Shown here piece by piece: positions 1-8,599 of a stretch of 64,000 nt of DNA. The stretch's first letter is position 1; each line of letters starts with the position of its first letter. The DNA lies in contig JAETRR010000001.1 of the NCBI GenBank assembly GCA_021770065.1, positions 1 to 64,000 of the forward strand. Direction: 5' to 3'. Source of the stretch: Lachnoclostridium sp. GTDB taxonomy: Bacteria > Bacillota > Clostridia > Lachnospirales > Lachnospiraceae. Below the pieces are notes generated by a model. The model had not been told where the DNA came from. It did not search any database and saw only the letters and a list, made by a program, of their open reading frames with translations. Position numbers and translations under genes: made by a program.

Positions 1-269
1 TTATCCTCAAATAGGAAAATCAACAGATAGTTTTTAATTATCGATAATCATGTATTATCCTTCATCTATATAACTTCATCTACAATTCCATTTCATAACC
101 CTAAATATAAATTTCATGTATTATACCACAATTCCCCGCCTCTGGATCATCCTGTCCCTAATCTGTCTGTTTTTGACCTCGAATTGTTATTCCAGAAGAA
201 AAATTCATAGACAAACACCCCTCCAAACAGGCATAATGGACTAAAAAGTTAAAAGGAGCGTCTTTATCT

Positions 270-1193
270 ATGAACCCATTCAATTATTATGTTGCCGAAT
301 ATCTTGAATACTGTAAATGCCGGAAGCGGCTGGATTCAAAAACCATAAAGGCATACCGAATCGATCTGAAGCAATACGACAATTACCAGAAAGCTTATCC
401 CGACTTCTATTCCAAAGATACGGTTGACTGCTACATCACACACTTACACCAGACGTACCGGCCTAAGACAGTGAAACGGAAAATTGCCGCATTAAAGACG
501 TTTTTTCACTACATGGAATATAAAGAAATTTTAAATGAAAACCCGTTTTCAAAATTAGATATCCGCTTTCGGGAAGCTAAGCTTCTCCCAAAGACCATTC
601 CCTTCCATTCCATACAAACATTTCTTGAAACACTGTACAGGCAGAAAGAAAAGGCCGCTTCTAAGCATCAGCTCCGCTGCTGCATCCGGGATATTGCTGT
701 CATCGAACTTCTCTTTGCAACCGGTATAAGGATATCAGAGCTGTGCTCGTTAAAGCCTTCCGATATTGATTTTGAAAATAAGAGCATCTTAATATATGGA
801 AAAGGCGCCAAAGAACGGATACTGCAGATTGGCAATCCAAAAGTGCTCTCTGCACTTATTTTGTACCAGAGAGCATTTCAGAAAGATATTGAATTGTGCG
901 GATATTTTTTTGTAAACAGGCTGCAGAAGAAGTTGTCGGATCAGTCCGTCCGCTTTATGATCAGCCGCTATGCCAGGCTTGCCAATATCCAGCAGCACCT
1001 GACGCCGCATATGTTCCGGCATTCCTTTGCCACGCTTTTACTGGAACAGGACGTCGATATACGGTATATTCAGCGGATACTCGGCCACAGCTCTATCAGT
1101 ACCACTGAAATCTACACGCATGTATCCAGCATAAAGCAAAAGGATATCCTGTTTAATAAACATCCACGGAACTTTATGCCGGTAGGGGATTGA
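270..1193 (+). CDS. Tyrosine recombinase (XerC/D-like integrase)
   Basis: A 307-residue site-specific recombinase of the phage-integrase family, which breaks and rejoins DNA through a phosphotyrosine intermediate. Residues 1-100 form a SAM-like core-binding domain. The catalytic set is visible: R154 in TGIRISEL, K178 in the GKGAKER turn, H247 and R250 in HMFRH, H273 in LGHSS, and nucleophile Y282 in IYTHV. The ATG follows an AAGGAGC ribosome-binding site. It stands alone, convergent with the DUF1461 gene, with no excisionase or attachment site visible, so it could be a Xer-like housekeeping enzyme or the remnant of an integrated element. The family is certain and the role is not. Confidence 0.9.
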   Translation: MNPFNYYVAEYLEYCKCRKRLDSKTIKAYRIDLKQYDNYQKAYPDFYSKDTVDCYITHLHQTYRPKTVKRKIAALKTFFHYMEYKEILNENPFSKLDIRFREAKLLPKTIPFHSIQTFLETLYRQKEKAASKHQLRCCIRDIAVIELLFATGIRISELCSLKPSDIDFENKSILIYGKGAKERILQIGNPKVLSALILYQRAFQKDIELCGYFFVNRLQKKLSDQSVRFMISRYARLANIQQHLTPHMFRHSFATLLLEQDVDIRYIQRILGHSSISTTEIYTHVSSIKQKDILFNKHPRNFMPVGD

Positions 1194-1233
1194 AAAATAA
1201 CCGGCTTGATTACGCTGAGCATTTTTTGCTCCG

Positions 1234-1866
1234 TTAAGCTTTTCTCCTCCGATAAACCACTCCGCAGATCACGCTCCCAAGCACCACGCATCCCAGAATC
1301 ATCAAGGCACAATGCAGAAAAAAGGTATCCGGAAGGATCATTATCACCGGATCCGTCGCCGGATCAAAAATCCAGTAATCGTTATCAAAAGCTATATGAT
1401 GAAAAGTTACAAAAGCCTGCTCCCAGTTCAGAGCCACCAGAACACCCAGCACAGCCGGCAGAGCCACAGTCAGAATTGACGTCAGCTTCAGATATTTATA
1501 CTCCTTTCTGCGAATGCAGAACACAATCCCGGCTATGCTCACAACAGTGCCTGCGACTGCCATATATTTAAACAGATTAAAAATATCCCGGACTTCTTCA
1601 AAATGAATCCGTCCCGGCTCTGACATGGCAAGGGTGGGAAATTCCAATTGTCCGCCTCCAAATGACAGGTTGTAGTCAATCAATACATCATAATTATCCC
1701 GAATCTCTTCCTCGGAATAACCGGATTGTCCCGGAATATCCAGTGCGGAAATATCCAGATAGTAGAGCGGGCGGAAAGCCAAAGTAAATACCACGGACAC
1801 GGAAATAATAGTCAGTGTCAGTACAAGGGCCAGTATGGTATGAAATACAAAATTATTCTTTTTCAT
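1234..1866 (-). CDS. DUF1461 / TIGR01906-type integral membrane protein
   Basis: A 210-residue membrane protein of unknown function with four likely membrane segments, near residues 9-31, 100-118, 128-147 and 180-205. A large loop between the first two carries the aromatic/acidic stretch typical of the TIGR01906 (DUF1461) family. The C-terminus ends in a basic VYRRRKA tail, fitting a cytoplasmic end. It lies about 50 bp downstream of dapB on the same strand and may be read from the same transcript. The ribosome-binding site before the chosen ATG is weak (GAGAG). No biochemical role is known for the family. Confidence 0.75.
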   Translation of the reverse strand: MKKNNFVFHTILALVLTLTIISVSVVFTLAFRPLYYLDISALDIPGQSGYSEEEIRDNYDVLIDYNLSFGGGQLEFPTLAMSEPGRIHFEEVRDIFNLFKYMAVAGTVVSIAGIVFCIRRKEYKYLKLTSILTVALPAVLGVLVALNWEQAFVTFHHIAFDNDYWIFDPATDPVIMILPDTFFLHCALMILGCVVLGSVICGVVYRRRKA

Positions 1867-1915
1867 CAGATACTATCACTCTCGAACATCGGCAGGGTTT
1901 TCATTTGAAGTCACC

Positions 1916-2671
1916 TTATCCAATCACATCACTCATATCATAGCGTCCGGCAGGTTTCCCGGCCAGGAACTTGGCTGCCTGCACCGCTCCTTTTCCAAAG
2001 ACCGCCCTGGAGTAGGCCCTATGCTCAAAGGTCAGCACCTCATCCGTTCCTGCAAAAATCACATCGTGATCCCCCACAATGGTTCCTCCGCGTACTGCCG
2101 AGATTCCAAGCTCCTTTGCTTCACGTTTCCTGCGCACCTGGCTTCTGTCATACACATAGGTATAAGCTCCGCCCTCCGCCTCATTGACGGCATCCGCCAG
2201 AGCAATGGCCGTGCCGCTGGGCGCATCTAGTTTCTGATTGTGATGCTTCTCTACAATCTCAATATCAAAACCAGCCGCCGACAAAACCGGTGCCGCCTCC
2301 TTTAAAAGCTTCAGCAGAAGATTAATCCCTACAGACATATTGGCGGATCTTAGAACTGCAGTCTCTTTAGCCGCCTCCTCTGCCTTCTCAAGCTGTTCCC
2401 GGGAAAGTCCCGTAGTGCACAGAACCACCGGTATCTTCCTTGCTGTGCAGTAATCAAGCAGCCCGTCCACTGCCTTTGCATTGGAAAAATCAATCACTAC
2501 ATCCGCTTCCACATCGCAATCCCCAATGTTTGAAAATACGGGAAACGGATTCTCCACGCCGTCAAAGGTATCCACGCCTGCCACAATCCCGGCTTCCGCA
2601 TCTTCTTTCAGCAGGCCTGCAATCATCTGTCCCATCCGGCCGTTACAACCGTGCATCAGTACTCTAATCAT
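1916..2671 (-). CDS. dapB: 4-hydroxy-tetrahydrodipicolinate reductase
   Basis: A 251-residue DapB, which reduces hydroxytetrahydrodipicolinate with NAD(P)H in the diaminopimelate/lysine branch. The Rossmann motif GCNGRMG is at residues 8-14. The catalytic/substrate block EKHHNQKLDAPSGTA spans about 141-155, with H143, H144 and K147. Length is normal for the family. Its ATG directly follows the dapA stop codon with no gap, so the two are translationally coupled in one operon, presumably under the lysine riboswitch upstream of dapA. Confidence 0.97.
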   Translation of the reverse strand: MIRVLMHGCNGRMGQMIAGLLKEDAEAGIVAGVDTFDGVENPFPVFSNIGDCDVEADVVIDFSNAKAVDGLLDYCTARKIPVVLCTTGLSREQLEKAEEAAKETAVLRSANMSVGINLLLKLLKEAAPVLSAAGFDIEIVEKHHNQKLDAPSGTAIALADAVNEAEGGAYTYVYDRSQVRRKREAKELGISAVRGGTIVGDHDVIFAGTDEVLTFEHRAYSRAVFGKGAVQAAKFLAGKPAGRYDMSDVIG

Positions 2672-3562
2672 TTATTTAACCTCGATTCCAAAATCAATCA
2701 TTGCCTTCTTAAGATTCTCCTTGTGCTCCGGCTCCATCTCCGTCAGCGGCATCCGCAAAGGACCTGCCTCCATGCCCATCATGTTGAGCGCCGCCTTCAC
2801 GGGAATAGGATTCACCTCGCAGAACAGCTGATCCACCAGAGGAATCGCACGAAGCTGAATCTCCCGGCTGCCTGCAATATCACCTTCCAGGAACTTTTCC
2901 ACCATATCATGGGTCTCCTTAGGCGCCACATTGGAAAGAACAGAGATCACACCCAGGCCGCCCAGGGACAGCAGGGGAACCACCTGATCGTCATTTCCGG
3001 AATACAGCTCGATGCATCCGTCTGCCAGCTCCATAAGCTTCGCCACCTGTGAAATATTGCCGCTTGCTTCCTTGATGCCCACAATATTCTCCACATTTTT
3101 CACAAGCTCTACGGCAGTCTGGGGCTGTATATTGCAGCCCGTCCGGCTGGGCACATTATACATAATGATCGGAAGTTTTACGGAATTGGCAATAGCCGTA
3201 TAGTGGGCAATCAATCCCTTCTGGGTCGCCTTATTATAATAAGGCGTGACAATGAGCAGTGCGTCCGCTCCGTATTTTTCCGCCTCTGTGGAAAGATAGA
3301 TCGCTGTGTCCGTACAATTGGAGCCGGTGCCTGCTATCACCGGAACCCGTCCCGCCACATGGTCAATGGTGAATTTGATTGCCTCCAGATGCTCCTCATG
3401 GGTCAGAGTGGAAGACTCTCCCGTTGTGCCGCAGATCACAATGGCATCCGTGTGATTGGCAATCTGATAGTCCAGAAGCTCTGCAAGCTTTGGAAAATTA
3501 ATCTCTCTGTTCTCTGTAAACGGTGTAACAATCGCCACCGCCGCTCCTTTAAAAATAGCCAT
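2672..3562 (-). CDS. dapA: 4-hydroxy-tetrahydrodipicolinate synthase
   Basis: A 296-residue DapA, a class I aldolase-type enzyme that condenses pyruvate with aspartate semialdehyde in the first committed step of the diaminopimelate pathway. The Schiff-base lysine is K164 in GIKEASGN. The TTGES loop is at 46-50, and the active-site tyrosines are Y109 (TPYYN) and Y135 (MYNVPSR). The start MAIFKG was chosen over a longer reading because a perfect AGGAGG lies 7 bases before it and because upstream sequence is the riboswitch expression platform. It is the first gene of dapA-dapB. Confidence 0.97.
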   Translation of the reverse strand: MAIFKGAAVAIVTPFTENREINFPKLAELLDYQIANHTDAIVICGTTGESSTLTHEEHLEAIKFTIDHVAGRVPVIAGTGSNCTDTAIYLSTEAEKYGADALLIVTPYYNKATQKGLIAHYTAIANSVKLPIIMYNVPSRTGCNIQPQTAVELVKNVENIVGIKEASGNISQVAKLMELADGCIELYSGNDDQVVPLLSLGGLGVISVLSNVAPKETHDMVEKFLEGDIAGSREIQLRAIPLVDQLFCEVNPIPVKAALNMMGMEAGPLRMPLTEMEPEHKENLKKAMIDFGIEVK

Positions 3563-3616
3563 AACTTTACCTCCTATTCCAGTTCCGTAATATCCTGTAA
3601 AAGCATTGCTGTTTTG

Positions 3617-3654
3617 CGAAACAAAAGGGGCTGACCTTACGAAGTCCGCCCCTA
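3617..3654 (-). terminator. Riboswitch-controlled intrinsic terminator upstream of dapA
   Basis: On the minus strand a GC-rich hairpin with arms at about 3644-3653 and 3626-3635 (AGGGGC paired with GCCCCT) is followed by a U-rich run. It sits between the lysine aptamer and the dapA start, the usual place for the expression platform of a transcription-attenuating L-box. Confidence 0.8.
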
Positions 3655-3686
3655 AAGAATCGTTCACACTCAACATGAATTCTTTT

Positions 3687-3849
3687 GATAGCGCCCCATC
3701 AGTGTCTGATGACAGTCATATACCTCTTTGGCACATGCCCAAGAAACCGCCTGCAGAAAGCCGCCTCTTTCGGCGTCCGCCCCTTTTCCTCTCCTTCCTC
3801 TATGTCTGCCATATCCGAAAAGGTACTCTTGGAGAACGCAACCTCTATC
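3687..3849 (-). promoter_or_regulatory. Lysine riboswitch (L-box)
   Basis: Read on the minus strand, the RNA opens with GAUAGAGGU and closes with GGGCGCUAUC, forming the P1 helix. Inside are the family's conserved pieces: CCAAGAGUA, the GGAAAAGGGG stretch, CGCCGAAAG, GGGCAUGUGCC, and CUGUCAUCAGACACUGAUGGG. These match the order of the B. subtilis lysC L-box. It lies about 125 bases before dapA and is followed by a terminator, so high lysine should stop transcription of dapA-dapB. Confidence 0.95.
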
Positions 3850-3937
3850 ATTTTAATATTAAATTGTCTGTATCAGCCTTACTGTACCACACGGCCATTT
3901 GATTGTCAACGAAATTTCTTCTTATTCCGAAACCTCA

Positions 3938-4423
3938 TCATTTCAAAGTATCTATCTTCACCACGTCATCGGCATAAGGATACAGGGATTCGCACATATT
4001 GATTCCCGTCAGGACCAGTTCCATGCTCTCATCCTTGGTCTCCACCAGGGCCTTCAGCTCTTCCTCTGTGATGATCTCTCTGTCCACCAGCCCAAGCACC
4101 TCATCCAGAATCAGCAGATCACAGCCGTCCGTCGTCATCACCTTTCTGGCAAAGTTCATGCCATTGCGGATATTTACGGCCTCCTCCTGCTGCTGCTCCG
4201 GTGACAAAGCCTCATAATCCTCATCCCATTTTTCAAAGGAAAACACCTTGATCTCCGGCTCCAGGCGCTTAATAAACTCATCCTTTTCTTTCACTTTTCC
4301 CTTAAGAAAACGGATGATAATCACGGACTTTCCCTTGCTGGCACCGGAGATTCCCCGGCCGATGGCTGCAGAGGTCTTGCCCTTTCCCTCGCCGCAGATA
4401 ATCATAATCGGTCCCTTCTCCAT
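3938..4423 (-). CDS. cobO: Cob(I)yrinic acid a,c-diamide / cob(I)alamin adenosyltransferase
   Basis: A 161-residue CobO/BtuR-type enzyme that moves the adenosyl group of ATP to the reduced corrinoid cobalt. The characteristic P-loop GEGKGKT is at residues 11-17, and the Walker-B-like LLILDEVLGLVD lies near the middle, as in the family. Length is typical of short Gram-positive members. No other cobalamin genes are nearby and no cobalamin riboswitch was seen, so it probably serves salvage or activation of imported corrinoid. The symbol could equally be btuR or cobA depending on the naming scheme. Confidence 0.9.
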   Translation of the reverse strand: MEKGPIMIICGEGKGKTSAAIGRGISGASKGKSVIIIRFLKGKVKEKDEFIKRLEPEIKVFSFEKWDEDYEALSPEQQQEEAVNIRNGMNFARKVMTTDGCDLLILDEVLGLVDREIITEEELKALVETKDESMELVLTGINMCESLYPYADDVVKIDTLK

Positions 4424-4565
4424 CCCTGCACTCCTTTCCTGCTCCCGGAATAAAAAGCAGGAGCATCAGATGTCGTGTTGTAATCTCGGTATTCTATAAT
4501 GCATCTATCATACACCAATTACTCAGGAATTGCAAATTTTTCCGCATCGGCAGGCTGCCGGATAT

Positions 4566-5195
4566 CTAATTTTCCTCATAATCCAGTTTGCTCACCGAAA
4601 CCTCATAAGCGATACGCTTTTCCGATTCTTCTTCATCTATTTTTTTCACATATTCCCGGCTCTGGATGCGGCCCCAGATCTGAGCATGGCCGCCTACCTC
4701 GAAACCTGAGGCAAAGCGCGCATTTCTGCCCCAGCAGATACAGGGAATATAATCTGATTTACCATAAGGGCGGTTCACTGCAATCAGCAGATCCGCAATC
4801 TCTCTTCCAAGAGGGGTCTTCCGGTAAACAGGTGCCTTGCATATGTATCCGTCCAGATAAATCTGGTTGGTTTTCGCATTTTCCACCTCGTCCTCAAGGA
4901 ATTCCACCTCTCTGGCAAAAACAGACAGCACCAGCCTGTTCTTTTTTTCTTCGTGCCTGTTATAGGAACGGAACTGGCCTGCAACCCGGATATACTCTCC
5001 GGTGTAATCCTCCCCTACATTGATAAGCCGTTCCGAGATCATAACCGGAATGATATCCGCCGAATCGCTCAGCCGTTTTACCAGTACATCCATCATATAG
5101 AAGCCTTCGCCAAAGACCTCATGGCTGAATGTAAATTCCGAAACAATCTCTCCTATCACCGACACCTGGTTGTTTTCAATCACCTTATCTGACAT
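4566..5195 (-). CDS. SSB-like protein with two OB folds
   Basis: A 209-residue protein with two consecutive OB-fold regions, roughly residues 8-95 and 105-200. The second resembles bacterial single-stranded-DNA-binding proteins (GYICKAPVYRKTPLGREI, then YIPCICWGRNA and GGHAQIWGRIQSREY). The acidic C-terminal tip of canonical SSB is absent, so this is an accessory SSB/PriB-like form rather than the main replication SSB. The start at MSDKV was preferred over a longer reading because GGGAGA lies at correct spacing before it. It is divergent from bipA. The specific role is unknown. Confidence 0.75.
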   Translation of the reverse strand: MSDKVIENNQVSVIGEIVSEFTFSHEVFGEGFYMMDVLVKRLSDSADIIPVMISERLINVGEDYTGEYIRVAGQFRSYNRHEEKKNRLVLSVFAREVEFLEDEVENAKTNQIYLDGYICKAPVYRKTPLGREIADLLIAVNRPYGKSDYIPCICWGRNARFASGFEVGGHAQIWGRIQSREYVKKIDEEESEKRIAYEVSVSKLDYEEN

Positions 5196-5319
5196 AACGC
5201 AAGTTCTCCCTTCTTCTTCTTGTATTTTGATATCTTTACATATATATGAAGACAAAAATCAATTTAGAACCTTTTTTTGGAAATTTAATAATTTTTTTAT
5301 TTCCTGCCCTATTTTTCTG

Positions 5320-5347
5320 TTGTATTCCCTCATAAATGTGGTAAACT
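5320..5347 (+). promoter_or_regulatory. Probable sigma-A promoter of bipA
   Basis: TTGTAT at 5320-5325 and TAAACT at 5342-5347 are separated by 16 bases, about 50 bases before the bipA start. The match is good but not perfect. Confidence 0.55.
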
Positions 5348-5399
5348 GTATAAGTTAATGGTTAGAAAATCAGGAAATAACAGTTATGAGGAAACAGCT

Positions 5400-7226
5400 A
5401 TGAAAAGAGAAGATATTCGAAATATTGCAATTATTGCCCATGTAGACCATGGAAAAACTACTCTGGTAGATGAGCTTTTAAAACAGAGCGGTGTCTTCCG
5501 TGCCAATCAGACAGTGGCGGAGCGCGTGATGGACTCCGGCGATATTGAACGGGAGCGCGGAATCACCATCCTGTCAAAAAACACGGCAGTTACCTATAAG
5601 GATATTAAAATCAATATTATCGACACGCCCGGCCATGCGGATTTCGGCGGCGAAGTGGAGCGTGTTCTGAAGATGGTCAACGGCGTTATCCTGGTAGTGG
5701 ATGCTTTTGAGGGCTCCATGCCCCAGACAAAATTCGTGCTCCGCAAGGCTCTGGAGCTGGAGCTTCCGGTGATTGTCTGCATCAATAAAATTGACCGGCC
5801 GGAAGCACGGCCCATGGAGGTTATTGACGAGGTTCTGGAGCTTCTGATGGATCTGGACGCATCGGACGCGCAGCTGGACTGCCCCTTTGTCTTTGCCTCC
5901 GCAAGAGACGGATATGCGGTGCTCAACCTGGAGGATGAGCCTAAGGATATGACTCCTCTTTTTGAGACAATCATCAACTCTATTCCCGCACCGGAGGGGG
6001 ATCCTGAGGCCGGAACCCAGGTGCTCATCAGCACCATTGATTACAACGAGTATGTCGGACGCATCGGCGTAGGCAAAGTTGACAATGGATCCATCCGGGT
6101 GAATCAAGAGATGGTAATGGTGAACCACCACGATCCGGATCAGTGTAAGAAGGTAAAGATCAGCAAGCTTTATGAATTTGACGGGCTCAATAAGGTAGAT
6201 GTCACCAAAGCCGATATCGGCTCTATCGTTGCTATCTCCGGCATTGCGGATATTCACATCGGTGATACCCTGTGCTCTCCGGAGCATCCGGAGCCCATCC
6301 CCTTCCAGAAGATTTCCGAGCCTACCATTGCCATGCATTTTCTGGTAAATGACAGCCCTCTGGCAGGGAAAGAAGGAAAATACGTAACCTCGCGCCATCT
6401 CAGAGACCGTCTGTTCCGGGAGCTGAATACGGATGTAAGCCTCCGGGTGGAGGAAACGGAGACCACCGAGTGCTTCAAGGTGTCCGGCAGAGGGGAACTG
6501 CATTTATCTGTCTTAATAGAAAATATGCGCCGGGAGGGCTATGAATTCGCCGTAAGCAAGGCGGAGGTCCTCTACCGCACGGATGAAAGGGGACATAAGC
6601 TGGAGCCTATGGAGCGCGCCTACATTGACGTGGACGACGAGTACTCCGGCAATGTCATTCAGAAGCTTGGAGAGCGCAAAGGAGAGCTTCTCAATATGAG
6701 CAGCAACGGATCCGGCTCCACACGGCTGGAGTTTCTGATTCCTGCCCGGGGACTTATCGGATACCGGGGAGAATTTCTCACGGACACCAAGGGAACCGGC
6801 GTGTTAAATACTATTTTTGAGGGCTACGGCCCCTACAAGGGAGACATCCAGTACCGCAAGCAGGGATCTCTCATTGCTTTTGAAGCGGGAGAAACCATCA
6901 CCTACGGCCTCTTTAACGCTCAGGAACGCGGCGCTCTCTTTATCGGGCCCGGGGAAAAGGTTTATGCCGGCATGGTCATCGGCCAGAACGGTAAAGCAGA
7001 AGATATCGAGCTGAATGTGTGCAAAACCAAGAAGCTGACCAATACCCGCTCCTCCAGTGCGGACGAAGCCCTGAAGCTGACGCCTCCCAGAGTCTTGAGC
7101 CTGGAGCAGTGCCTGGAGTTTATCGATACGGACGAGCTTCTGGAAATCACGCCGAAGTCCCTCCGGATCCGTAAGAAGATCCTGGATCCGACCCTTCGAA
7201 AGAGAGCCGCAATGAATCATAAATAG
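5400..7226 (+). CDS. typA: Ribosome-associated GTPase BipA/TypA
   Basis: A 608-residue translational GTPase of the EF-G/LepA superfamily that acts on ribosomes and in large-subunit assembly, particularly under stress. The G1 motif AHVDHGKT is at residues 13-20. The switch region RERGITI, DTPGHADFGG (G3) and NKIDRP (G4) follow in order, and the BipA-specific C-terminal domain carries the GLIGYRGEF and GPGEKVYAGM blocks. The start MKREDIRN was chosen because GAGGAAAC precedes it and homologs begin here. It is followed by the LytM-like and bactofilin genes on the same strand. Confidence 0.97.
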   Translation: MKREDIRNIAIIAHVDHGKTTLVDELLKQSGVFRANQTVAERVMDSGDIERERGITILSKNTAVTYKDIKINIIDTPGHADFGGEVERVLKMVNGVILVVDAFEGSMPQTKFVLRKALELELPVIVCINKIDRPEARPMEVIDEVLELLMDLDASDAQLDCPFVFASARDGYAVLNLEDEPKDMTPLFETIINSIPAPEGDPEAGTQVLISTIDYNEYVGRIGVGKVDNGSIRVNQEMVMVNHHDPDQCKKVKISKLYEFDGLNKVDVTKADIGSIVAISGIADIHIGDTLCSPEHPEPIPFQKISEPTIAMHFLVNDSPLAGKEGKYVTSRHLRDRLFRELNTDVSLRVEETETTECFKVSGRGELHLSVLIENMRREGYEFAVSKAEVLYRTDERGHKLEPMERAYIDVDDEYSGNVIQKLGERKGELLNMSSNGSGSTRLEFLIPARGLIGYRGEFLTDTKGTGVLNTIFEGYGPYKGDIQYRKQGSLIAFEAGETITYGLFNAQERGALFIGPGEKVYAGMVIGQNGKAEDIELNVCKTKKLTNTRSSSADEALKLTPPRVLSLEQCLEFIDTDELLEITPKSLRIRKKILDPTLRKRAAMNHK

Positions 7227-7277
7227 TTTTCTTTTTCGCCGTTTTGTGTTACAATGGTGGGCATAGGAGGTTAATCT

Positions 7278-8021
7278 ATGAAGAACCAGAGACATAAACG
7301 TAAAGAAATCTATTCCGTTCTTATGGTCTCCAACACAGATGGAAAAAGCAGGCAGTTCCAGGTATCCGCTTTAACTCTCCGCTTTTGTGCCGGTCTGGTG
7401 ATTGTTCTCTGCCTTGTAATAGGCTGGCTCATCTACCAGGCTTCCGTGGCTGACGGAGTGCGGCAGGTTCTCCGCCAGGAGGTCGCTTCTTTGAAGGAGC
7501 AGCTTCAGGCTGTTGAGACGGAACGGGATGATCTGACGAAAGATAAATTGACACTTGCAGCAGAAAATGAATCTCTGCGCCGGCAGGCAGAGGCAGCAGC
7601 CGTGCCGGAAGAAGCACCCCCGGAGGAAGTACCTGAAGAAGAAGAGCCGGAGCCTTCTGTCCCCAGCGTATATCCTTCTGACGGCGCCGGTATCCTGAAG
7701 ACGGCTTATTCGGAAGAGCAGCCCTACATCGCTGTCAGTGCCTACACGGACGGCCATATTGTTGCCGCGGGGAACGGAACCGTGACGGCTGTCGGCTCGG
7801 ATGATACCTATGCGCATATTATTGAGATTGAGCATGAGGGGGGCTATAAGACACGCTACCTGCTTCACCAGGACTGTGAGGTAAACACAGAGGAAGGCGT
7901 TCAGGTAGAAGCCGGGGACATATTAATGACCATTACATCCGATGACTGTCAGCTGGATTATCAGGTTCTTTTAAACGACGAACCGATAGATCCGCTTTCC
8001 GTTATTGATGCAAAAGGATAA
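7278..8021 (+). CDS. Membrane-anchored, degenerate LytM/M23-fold protein
   Basis: A 247-residue envelope protein. It has a cytoplasmic basic N-terminus, one membrane segment (about 34-54), a coiled coil (about 60-105), a Pro/Glu-rich linker (109-130), and a C-terminal LytM-like beta domain (about 150-245) ending in the family-typical PIDPLSVI. The zinc ligands of active M23 endopeptidases are not present: the usual HxH position reads LDYQV and no HxxxD is seen. It is therefore probably a non-catalytic peptidoglycan-binding or scaffolding protein. It has a strong AGGAGG site, and the bactofilin gene follows 42 bases later. Confidence 0.75.
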   Translation: MKNQRHKRKEIYSVLMVSNTDGKSRQFQVSALTLRFCAGLVIVLCLVIGWLIYQASVADGVRQVLRQEVASLKEQLQAVETERDDLTKDKLTLAAENESLRRQAEAAAVPEEAPPEEVPEEEEPEPSVPSVYPSDGAGILKTAYSEEQPYIAVSAYTDGHIVAAGNGTVTAVGSDDTYAHIIEIEHEGGYKTRYLLHQDCEVNTEEGVQVEAGDILMTITSDDCQLDYQVLLNDEPIDPLSVIDAKG

Positions 8022-8063
8022 ACAGCGGCAGAATGCTGCAGATGAGTTAAGGAGGATTTTAAC

Positions 8064-8525
8064 ATGTTAGGAAAAAGCAAACCAGCCACCACTGCCTCTA
8101 CGGTAGAGACACAGACAGCCAAGATCGGCACCATCATCGGCCCGGGCGCAGTTTTTAAGGGCGATATCACCGCTCCGGAAGCTATCCGCATCGACGGAAC
8201 GCTTACCGGCAACTGCGATTGCAAGGGAAACCTTATCCTGGGAACCGAAGGACAGATCAAGGGCAATATTAAGGCTCAGAACGTAATTCTTTCCGGTAAG
8301 GTTGTCGGCGATGTGGATTCCTCCGGAAAACTGGAGCTCCTTTCCACCGGAAAGCTGTCCGGCAACATTACGGCCCGCTCCCTTGTTATTGATGAGGATG
8401 CGTTCTTTGACGGCAGATGCGCCATGGTGACCAACCATACGGCCGCTCTGGAGATTGAAGAAGAAGAGGAAGAACCGGAAGCAGAGGACAAAGCAGACAG
8501 TAAAGCAAGCGTTGACAAGTATTAA
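8064..8525 (+). CDS. Bactofilin-family polymer-forming protein
   Basis: A 153-residue bactofilin (DUF583), a small cytoskeletal protein that self-assembles into filaments through a right-handed beta-helix. The core, about residues 25-125, shows the repeated GxIxGxI/xGxVxG pattern (GTIIGPGAVFKGDI, GTLTGNCDCKGNL, GQIKGNIKAQNV, GKVVGDVDSSG, GKLSGNI). The N-terminal tail is disordered and the C-terminal tail strongly acidic. AAGGAGG precedes the ATG. Pairing with a LytM-domain membrane protein suggests local control of cell-wall shape, as in known bactofilin/M23 pairs. Confidence 0.9.
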   Translation: MLGKSKPATTASTVETQTAKIGTIIGPGAVFKGDITAPEAIRIDGTLTGNCDCKGNLILGTEGQIKGNIKAQNVILSGKVVGDVDSSGKLELLSTGKLSGNITARSLVIDEDAFFDGRCAMVTNHTAALEIEEEEEEPEAEDKADSKASVDKY

Positions 8526-8559
8526 AATCAGTTCTTTATTGATTTACATAGTATTCTAA

Positions 8560-8589
8560 AAGGGGCTGCCTTATTCCCGGCTGCCCCTT
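8560..8589. terminator. Shared terminator between bactofilin and glnN
   Basis: A hairpin with arms AAGGGGC and GCCCCTT lies between two convergent genes. A T-run follows on the minus-strand side, and it may serve both directions. Confidence 0.7.
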
Positions 8590-8599
8590 GTCTAATCCT

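Noticed and set aside
270-1193. Integrase as the marker of a prophage or integrative element covering this window
   Set aside because: The genes that follow are housekeeping; no phage structural, conjugation or excision genes and no repeated attachment site were found.
5574-6503. 309-codon open frame opposite to bipA
   Set aside because: It lies wholly within the clear bipA gene on the other strand and matches no family; it is a by-product of codon bias.
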